Assembly: GCA_018304425.1 (NCBI GenBank)
Contig: JAGVWE010000004.1
Span: 249,189-313,188 of the forward strand
Direction of reading: 5' to 3'
Source: Candidatus Iainarchaeum sp.
GTDB taxonomy: Archaea > Iainarchaeota > Iainarchaeia > Iainarchaeales > UBA10219
DNA: 64,000 nt
The position numbers and the translations under genes are program-made. Under the pieces are notes generated by a model. It was not told where the DNA came from, did not search any database, and saw nothing but the letters and a program-made list of their open reading frames with translations. This document shows positions 59,639 through 64,000 of this stretch, in pieces (positions within the stretch are counted from its first letter, which is position 1; every line of letters starts with the position of its first letter).

Positions 59639-60583
59639 CTAGTGTTCGCTGCCCATGGCCACGTGGGCCATTCGCGGGTCTTGTTCCAGGATTCGGCGCT
59701 TGCGCTCCGCTATTTCCATCTTTCTTCTCGCCTGTTCGTCGGAGATGCCGAGATACCGCATCGCATCGGTGTCCTGGTAGGAGGGCGCAAGGTATCCCGG
59801 TGACCGCAATCCGAACTGTCCCTGCCATTTGCCGCCGAATGCTTCCTCCATGCTGAGGGGTGCCATCCCGGTCACCTTGTTTAGCCACCGGGACGGGAAG
59901 GTTAGGAGGTTGTAGAGCGGTTTGCCAATGAAGGGAACTGATTTGAGGTGGAGGCGGTCCAGGATTGTTTCTGGAAGCTTCAAAAGGGAGCGGACCCCGG
60001 TCAGGTACATGAACCGGTTCTTCCACGCGGTCAACCGCATGTTCCTCCGGACTTCCGGCGGAAGGTTCTGCATCTCTCCCGCCATGGCTTGCCGTTGGGC
60101 GCGCACGTTCAAGTCGTACACTCTTTTAATCAATTCGGCCCTGCGCGGGTCGGTGGGGGACATGCGCCTGAGTTGCCTCCAGGCGGCTTCAAATTCCTTA
60201 TTGGTTATTCCATACTGGTACGAGCCCCCGTACGAGCCAGGCTCGTCCTGCAACATGAACTTGATGGGAGCCACCCGCTCCATCTCCCCGGTCACAGGAT
60301 TTCTTCGTATCCCCATGGTAAGGTTCTTTCTGGCCTCGAATGCCTGGAGCGCGGCTGGTTGGTCAGCGGCGAGCCGGTCCAGTTCGTGGGCCAGCTTGTG
60401 TTCTTCTCTGGTGAGCTCCTTCCACTCGGAGGCGAGATGGATTTCTTCGGGCGTGTGCGGTTCCCAGTACTGGTGCGCGCCGTGCGCCCCGCTTGGCTGT
60501 CCGTGCGGTCGTGCTCTCCCTGTCCCGCGGGCGCGGACCGTGGCGCGGGCAGCCGGTGAAGGCCTGGTAGCAGTAGCAGTCAA
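59639..60583 (-). CDS. Basic protein of unknown function (314 aa)
   Basis: The start is taken as TTG 60583: AGGGAT lies 6-11 nt upstream and a TATA-like GGTATTTAAAGG (60614-60625) precedes it. The first about 35 residues are Arg/Ala/Gly-rich. The rest is helical and rich in Arg, Glu and Met (EWKELTREEHKLAHELDRLA; SDEQARRKMEIAERKRR). No membrane helix. There is a mid-part with aromatic residues (GGSYQYGITNKEFEAAWRQL). I do not recognise it. It converges with the secreted 1541-aa gene (8 nt apart). Confidence 0.72.
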   Translation of the reverse strand: MTATATRPSPAARATVRARGTGRARPHGQPSGAHGAHQYWEPHTPEEIHLASEWKELTREEHKLAHELDRLAADQPAALQAFEARKNLTMGIRRNPVTGEMERVAPIKFMLQDEPGSYGGSYQYGITNKEFEAAWRQLRRMSPTDPRRAELIKRVYDLNVRAQRQAMAGEMQNLPPEVRRNMRLTAWKNRFMYLTGVRSLLKLPETILDRLHLKSVPFIGKPLYNLLTFPSRWLNKVTGMAPLSMEEAFGGKWQGQFGLRSPGYLAPSYQDTDAMRYLGISDEQARRKMEIAERKRRILEQDPRMAHVAMGSEH

Positions 60584-60613
60584 GTGAATCCCTGATTAAC
60601 TATGCGCGGTTCA

Positions 60614-60625
60614 GGTATTTAAAGG
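60614..60625 (-). promoter_or_regulatory. TATA box of the 314-aa gene
   Basis: CCTTTAAATACC on the minus strand lies 31-42 nt upstream of TTG 60583, supporting that non-ATG start. Confidence 0.5.
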
Positions 60626-60646
60626 TAAGGGGAAACTGTGTTATTG

Positions 60647-60934
60647 TTATTGCCCGCCTTGCCGGGCCTTGCGCTGGTCCTCGAGGTACTTATACTCCCA
60701 TGCCAGCCGTTTGTCCTCGATGGCCCGCAATTCCGAAGAGCTCGTCAGCCACATCCACAACTTGGCCCAAAAACCGATTTTGTGCGGGTTTTGCGGGTGG
60801 AACTGGCTTTCCCGCTCCCGGAGACCGCCACCAACCAGGCTGTGGCCCATTCTGGCACCGGTCTGCTTCCATCCCCGGGCGCGCTCGCGCACGAAGTCAA
60901 TGGGCCGGCGCAAACGCCTGCCTAGTGCACTCAT
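60647..60934 (-). CDS. Small basic protein of unknown function (95 aa)
   Basis: It is Arg-rich at the start (GRRLRRPIDFVRERARGWKQ), with a Trp-rich middle (KIGFWAKLWMWLTSS) that may be an amphipathic or membrane-surface helix, and a charged helical tail. TATA-like GACTATTTAAGG (60962-60973) lies about 28-39 nt upstream of ATG 60934. It lies between the PAC2 and the 314-aa genes in the same direction. No family recognised. Confidence 0.6.
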   Translation of the reverse strand: MSALGRRLRRPIDFVRERARGWKQTGARMGHSLVGGGLRERESQFHPQNPHKIGFWAKLWMWLTSSSELRAIEDKRLAWEYKYLEDQRKARQGGQ

Positions 60935-60961
60935 CTGAATCCAAAAGAATTAAGGCCTTCC

Positions 60962-60973
60962 GACTATTTAAGG
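60962..60973 (-). promoter_or_regulatory. TATA box of the 95-aa gene
   Basis: CCTTAAATAGTC on the minus strand lies 28-39 nt upstream of ATG 60934. Confidence 0.5.
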
Positions 60974-61016
60974 CTTGCTTTTTTGGGGGGCTTTTCGGGG
61001 GCGTTTGCCGGCCCGT

Positions 61017-61763
61017 TCAGGTAATCAGGGGGGGCTTGCCTTCGAACTTTTCGGAGGCGTCGTGGGCGTCCTTCATGCGCTCCATTTGCACGCGGAGTTC
61101 CTGCTCGGTTTCCTTGGCTTCCTTGAGCAGGGGGCTCACGTCGATGTCCAGGCCCAGGATTTCGTCGAGTTTCTTGACGAGTTCCGCGGAAGCCCGGTAG
61201 TCGGCCGCGATGTTGACGTTGCCCATGATGGAAAACGCTTCAATCTCCGAGTTCTTGAGTTGCAGTAAAATCATGGCGGTAACGCCCGTCGTAATCCCGT
61301 CCTCGATGATTTCCACGCCGTGTTGTTTGAGCAGCGCCTTGGTCTTGTCGCTGGTCGCAATGCCGTAAATGATGTTCTTCGCGTTCGCGTCGGGTTCCGT
61401 GTGGATGCCGGACAAGGAGATGATGCGCTTGATGCCCTTCTTGCGCACCCAGTCGACGACGGCTTTCGCGATTTTCGTGGTGTAGGCCTTGGGAATGATT
61501 TGCTCGGAGATGAGGATGATGAGTTTCAGCTTGTCGTGGACGTAAATCCGCGAGGGGTTGACCGGCATGCCTTCGTGGATGCGGATGACGGGCACGAAGA
61601 TGTCGGAGTCGAGGTAGCCGTGTTCCCGGAACTTCAACCGCTCGATGAGGTACTTGGCCCCGATGGTGCCAATCAAGCCCATGCCGGGGAAGCCCTCGAT
61701 GAGCGTGAAATCGCTGAAGTTCCGCGGCTCGGATTCCACGAGGTCGATCCGGATATCGGGCAT
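61017..61763 (-). CDS. PAC2-family (proteasome assembly chaperone-like) protein
   Basis: The 248-aa protein has the PAC2/COG2047-type core: FTLIEGFPGMGLIGTIGAKY near 20-40, LIILISEQIIP, IKRIISLSGI and GITTGVTAMILLQLK. Archaeal members are ATP-grasp-associated or proteasome-assembly-like proteins; their exact role is not settled. A C-terminal coiled coil (LLKEAKETEQELRVQMERM) is typical. ATG 61763 is preferred; it is 27 nt from the centre of TTGTTTTTAAGG (61785-61796). The IS element begins 48 bp upstream of the start, so the promoter was kept. Confidence 0.88.
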   Translation of the reverse strand: MPDIRIDLVESEPRNFSDFTLIEGFPGMGLIGTIGAKYLIERLKFREHGYLDSDIFVPVIRIHEGMPVNPSRIYVHDKLKLIILISEQIIPKAYTTKIAKAVVDWVRKKGIKRIISLSGIHTEPDANAKNIIYGIATSDKTKALLKQHGVEIIEDGITTGVTAMILLQLKNSEIEAFSIMGNVNIAADYRASAELVKKLDEILGLDIDVSPLLKEAKETEQELRVQMERMKDAHDASEKFEGKPPLIT

Positions 61764-61784
61764 GCAGTCCAATAAAGCGCTGAC

Positions 61785-61796
61785 TTGTTTTTAAGG
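61785..61796 (-). promoter_or_regulatory. Promoter of the PAC2 gene next to the IS
   Basis: TTGTTTTTAAGG (read on the minus strand CCTTAAAAACAA) is placed 27 nt before ATG 61763 and only 5 bp from the target-site duplication at 61802. Confidence 0.55.
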
Positions 61797-61801
61797 GTTG
61801 C

Positions 61802-61810
61802 GGCAGGCCA
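61802..61810. repeat. 9-bp target-site duplication, left
   Basis: GGCAGGCCA is found immediately outside both inverted repeats (61802-61810 and 62707-62715). Confidence 0.9.
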
Positions 61811-61824
61811 GGCTCTGTTGAAAA
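61811..61824 (+). repeat. Left terminal inverted repeat
   Basis: GGCTCTGTTGAAAA, exact complement of 62693-62706. Confidence 0.93.
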
Positions 61825-61835
61825 AGTATTATTAA

Positions 61836-61864
61836 CCACCCCAGCCGTTATTGGGCTGGGGTGG
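61836..61864. promoter_or_regulatory. Hairpin upstream of transposase
   Basis: CCACCCCAGCC and GGCTGGGGTGG form an 11-bp perfect stem with loop GTTATTG, ending 25 nt before the transposase ATG. In some IS elements such hairpins limit translation from outside transcripts; that use is inferred. Confidence 0.6.
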
Positions 61865-61889
61865 GGAAACCAATGGTGGTGGTTTCCGT

Positions 61890-62706
61890 ATGCGGGATGG
61901 GCGTATAGTTAGAAAAATCAAGCGTTTGTTGTGGTTGGCGCGGGTGCCGCGGTTTTTGCATCGTTTTGGGCCCAAGAAGTACGCGTTTTGGCGGCATGCG
62001 TTGGCGTTGTTGTTGAAGCAGGAACTCCGCTTATCGTATAGGCGCGTGGCCGCGCTGTTGCGCGGCCTCGGTTTTAAAGTGCCAACGTATAGTGCGTTGG
62101 CGAAGATGTCAATGCGCTTGCCGTTGCGTTTGTGGCAGTGGTTGCTGCGTGTTGCCGCTGGACAACCCCTGTTCCGTGTGGGCGCCATGGACGGCACCTA
62201 TTTCTCGTTGACGAACCCGTCCTACCATTACTTGCACCGAATCGATGGAAAGATGCCGCGCGTGCCCGTGCAAGCTACCGTGTTGGTTGACGCGCGTTCC
62301 AAGCGCGTCATGAGTTTACGAGTGCGCGTGCGGCCACGCCGCGACTTTGTAGACACAGAGTACTTGCTGCGGCACGCGTACCGGTTCCCTTGCGTCCTCG
62401 TGGCCGACGCGGACTATGACGTGGAACGCGTGTACGCGTTTGCCAAACACCACGGGCTGACCGCCATGGTTCCCCGACGCAAAGGCACTGTCAAAGGCAT
62501 TAACCGCAAGTACATGCAACGCCAGTTCAACGAACGCGTGTACCACCAACGCTCCAACGTCGAAGCCGTGTTCTCCGCCATCAAACGCCGCAGCGGCAGC
62601 CACGTCCTCGCCCGCTCGGCCCGCAGCCAGCGGGCCGAACTCCACGCCCGCTACACCACCCACAACCTCAAACTAACCAAAAAAACACGAGATTTTCAAC
62701 AGAGCC
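61890..62706 (+). CDS. Transposase, DDE superfamily, without own stop codon
   Basis: ATG 61890 (MRDGRIVRKIK) is chosen, inside the element after the hairpin; the frame also opens from TTG 61851. The DDE set is Asp101 (AMDGTYF), Asp173 or Asp175 (VADADYD) and Glu225 (RSNVEAVFSAIKRR, the R-x-x-x-E block of DDE_Tnp_1/IS5-type enzymes). There is no stop before the right inverted repeat: the repeat itself reads DFQQS and the frame passes through the target duplication into the downstream 106-aa gene, ending at 63083. The enzyme is therefore a potential 397-residue fusion. No frameshift is visible, so the element may be functional. Confidence 0.88.
62693..62706 (-). repeat. Right terminal inverted repeat
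   Basis: TTTTCAACAGAGCC, exact complement of the left end; it codes in the transposase frame without a stop. Confidence 0.93.
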
Positions 62707-62715
62707 GGCAGGCCA
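62707..62715. repeat. 9-bp target-site duplication, right
   Basis: GGCAGGCCA, identical to 61802-61810. Confidence 0.9.
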
Positions 62716-62728
62716 GCGGCCACGTAAA

Positions 62729-62759
62729 CCTTAAATTAACTACTATATCAACTGATATA
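62729..62759 (+). promoter_or_regulatory. TATA box and palindromic operator of the 106-aa gene
   Basis: CCTTAAATTAAC (62729-62740) is centred about 28 nt before ATG 62763. Between them lies TATATCA-AC-TGATATA (62744-62759), a perfect inverted repeat placed where an archaeal repressor would block initiation. Confidence 0.6.
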
Positions 62760-62762
62760 GGT

Positions 62763-63083
62763 ATGAAATCGGCTAAAACCCTGACCGTCTTCAAGCCCTC
62801 CAACGTTTTGCGTTACCCCCGGCTTGACACCGTTTTAATGGTCGAGGAAGCCATCCAGAAAGCCGAGGACTACCCGACCAAGGCCGCGCTCTACCGCAGC
62901 CTGCCCAAGAAGATGATGTACCAGACCTTCAACCTCATCCTCGACTATTTGGAGCACGCGGGAAAGATTCATATGGCCGAAACTGGAGGCATTATCTGGC
63001 TCTGGAACCCAAAACTGGTCGACTATTACATGAAGCACCCGGAATTACATTGGGATACCATCAAGCGCAAAATCAATACTTGA
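62763..63083 (+). CDS. Small winged-helix-like protein (106 aa)
   Basis: The sequence pattern (MVEEAIQKAEDYPTKAALYR, then SLPKKMMYQTFNLILDYLE, then GGIIWLWNP) is that of a winged helix: three helices followed by a beta wing. It is probably a DNA-binding regulator, and its own palindrome upstream suggests autoregulation. ATG 62763 is supported by TATA spacing; the frame is open upstream through the transposase. It converges with the RelE-like pseudogene (11-nt overlap at the 3' ends). Target genes unknown. Confidence 0.75.
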   Translation: MKSAKTLTVFKPSNVLRYPRLDTVLMVEEAIQKAEDYPTKAALYRSLPKKMMYQTFNLILDYLEHAGKIHMAETGGIIWLWNPKLVDYYMKHPELHWDTIKRKINT

Positions 63084-63428
63084 ACCGTCGTTCATAATTT
63101 TTGTGGTCTAACCATTCAAGAATGGTGCTTACCGTGACAGCTTCGTTCTTCCCTATGAAGTAAATCAGACGCCAACCGTTCGGCAAATTGATTTTCCGCA
63201 GATTTTCCGCGCCATAAGTCTTGTACTTCCGTGGAATTAATCTTTTGAGGAGTTGGATGCCGCGCCAGGCATTTTCCTGTATGGCATCCATTGCCCGGCT
63301 GATTGCGCTCTGGAGCTCTTTGTCCTCCGTCGTCCCATGCCCCAATTTTTGAAAGGCCGATGCCCCAATTTTTGAAAGGCCGCCAGCAGTTTCGGGTCAG
63401 TTAAAACGGCTTTGCAGGGAAGTTTCAT
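63073..63428 (-). pseudogene. RelE/ParE-like toxin gene broken by a 23-bp duplication
   Basis: From ATG 63428 the frame reads MKLPCKAVLTDPKLLAAF then QKLGH and is thrown off by a 23-bp tandem duplication (63337-63359 and 63360-63382). Removing one copy restores a 110-aa protein that continues GTTEDKELQSAIS to NLRKINLPNGWRLIYFIG and LEWLDHKNYERRFKY, the RelE/YoeB-type mRNA interferase pattern (Arg in WRLIY and a basic/aromatic C-terminus). As written, the two halves are in different frames; a TTG-started 90-aa product is conceivable. No antitoxin-like gene is beside it except the convergent winged-helix protein. It begins 8 nt after the TadC-like gene. Confidence 0.78.
63337..63382. repeat. 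23-bp perfect tandem duplication
   Basis: The unit ATGCCCCAATTTTTGAAAGG followed by CCG is present twice, head to tail; it inserts 23 bp (2 mod 3) into the RelE-like gene. Confidence 0.95.
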
Positions 63429-63436
63429 GGTGGGCC

Positions 63437-64000
63437 TCACGCCAAATTGTACACGGCGAGGCTCAGGGGCAGCAAGAACAACGCGTAGAGGACTGCTTTC
63501 CGCAGGTTGTTTTCCTGGTTGGCGATGAACAGGGAGGCGATGAGGGCATACTCCGCGATGTAGCCCTGGTTGCCCAGCAGGGCCGCGTTCAGCAATTCCT
63601 TTCTCGACCGCGCGTCCAGGCCGAGGTCGAGGCCGGTGAGGGCGTCAAAGTTGAGGCCCGAGACAATGCCCGAAATGAGGGCCAGCACCAGGGGAACGAT
63701 GACGCCGCCCGCCAGCAGCAACGTGTATTTTTCGACGACCAGGCTGGAAACCCGTTCGCGGAGGATGGACTGGGTTTCCAGCAGGTCCTCCGCGGCCTCC
63801 TTGAAGGTCTGGCTCATGTCGGCCCCCGAATTGTAGCCCTGCACCAGCAGGTTCAGGGCCCTGGAAAGGCTCTGGGAGCCGACTCGTTTGGCCATCCCGC
63901 CCAGGGCCTCCTCCACGGACGAGCCCAACAGCAACTCGGTGTGCGCCTTCCGAAACTCCTGGGAGAGTTCGCCGTAACTGGCTTCCCCCAGGTATTTCAC
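63437..64000 (-). CDS. TadC/GspF-type pilus platform protein, C-terminal part
   Basis: The open frame runs off the right edge; 187 residues are visible. The F-domain pattern is clear (ELSQEFRKAHTELLLGSSVE, then ALNLLVQGYNSGADMSQTFK), followed by helices at about 90-112 (YTLLLAGGVIVPLVLALISGI), 147-160 and 168-187. It is distinct from the double TadC protein at 45690. It suggests a second pilus/archaellum-like machine beyond the window. The RelE-like gene follows it after 8 nt. Confidence 0.85.
   Translation of the reverse strand: MKYLGEASYGELSQEFRKAHTELLLGSSVEEALGGMAKRVGSQSLSRALNLLVQGYNSGADMSQTFKEAAEDLLETQSILRERVSSLVVEKYTLLLAGGVIVPLVLALISGIVSGLNFDALTGLDLGLDARSRKELLNAALLGNQGYIAEYALIASLFIANQENNLRKAVLYALFLLPLSLAVYNLA

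Larger units (their letters stand above)
61811..62706 (+). mobile_element. Complete insertion sequence, 896 bp, IS5-like DDE
   Basis: Perfect 14-bp terminal inverted repeats (GGCTCTGTTGAAAA at 61811-61824; its complement at 62693-62706), a 9-bp target duplication on both sides and one transposase gene. Intact direct repeats imply recent insertion. A hairpin (11-bp stem, 7-nt loop, 61836-61864) lies between the left end and the transposase ATG. The element went in between the divergent promoters of the PAC2 gene and the 106-aa gene, leaving both TATA boxes outside. Confidence 0.93.

Noticed and set aside
61851..61889. Transposase start at TTG 61851
   Set aside because: That start lies within the hairpin stem-loop; ATG 61890 gives a normal N-terminus for the family.

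Overview
The window reads as archaeal chromosome of high GC content. Evidence for Archaea: TATA-like boxes (TTTAAATA / TATATATA types) sit about 26-28 nt upstream of many start codons, leaving no room for a leader; there is a PAC2-family proteasome-assembly-chaperone homologue, an archaeosortase, a FlaI/PilT-like secretion ATPase with TadC-like membrane proteins, and small pilin-like proteins with Gly|Gln class III-type processing sites. The abundance of giant cell-surface proteins in a gene-dense region would fit a DPANN-type archaeon (for example Iainarchaeota/Diapherotrites). That placement is inference only; no ribosomal or other marker gene is present.

Layout. (1) 1-39533, all on the minus strand: giant membrane-anchored surface proteins. 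Three are in one unit (2727 aa, 2659 aa, and a third cut by the window edge, 10-12 nt apart). A fourth (2803 aa) lies upstream, and between them are a pilin-like 575-aa protein, a 574-aa Sec-secreted protein and a 208-aa anchored protein. Four giants share an N-terminal cytoplasmic motif block plus one membrane helix, then carboxypeptidase-regulatory-like beta domains. A DUF4143-type AAA ATPase follows, then a structurally different giant (2497 aa: Val-Pro-Thr-Pro stalk and long coiled coil) translationally coupled to a 192-aa anchored protein. (2) 39580-43330: small mixed genes: a solitary HicB-like protein, an acylphosphatase-coiled-coil protein, a frameshifted gene, an archaeosortase, a polytopic membrane protein and a MazEF-like toxin-antitoxin pair. 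(3) 43375-53303: a type IV pilus-like assembly locus: ATPase, a double TadC protein, then eight small N-terminally anchored proteins, five with class III-like signals. A second acylphosphatase protein, nearly identical at its 3' end to the first, is inserted in it. (4) 53300-61763: a zinc-ribbon protein, membrane proteins, a 1541-aa secreted protein with a C-terminal Pro-rich motif/TM/Arg tail that looks like an archaeosortase sorting signal, two unknown basic proteins and the PAC2 protein. (5) 61802-64000: a complete 896-bp insertion sequence with 14-bp inverted repeats and a 9-bp target duplication whose transposase lacks its own stop codon and reads into the next gene, a RelE-like gene broken by a 23-bp tandem duplication, and the 5'-truncated end of another TadC-like gene.

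Together the genes describe a cell-envelope programme: anchored giant surface proteins, a pilus machine, and an archaeosortase that may process at least one large secreted protein. No prepilin peptidase, S-layer gene or rRNA/tRNA gene was found.
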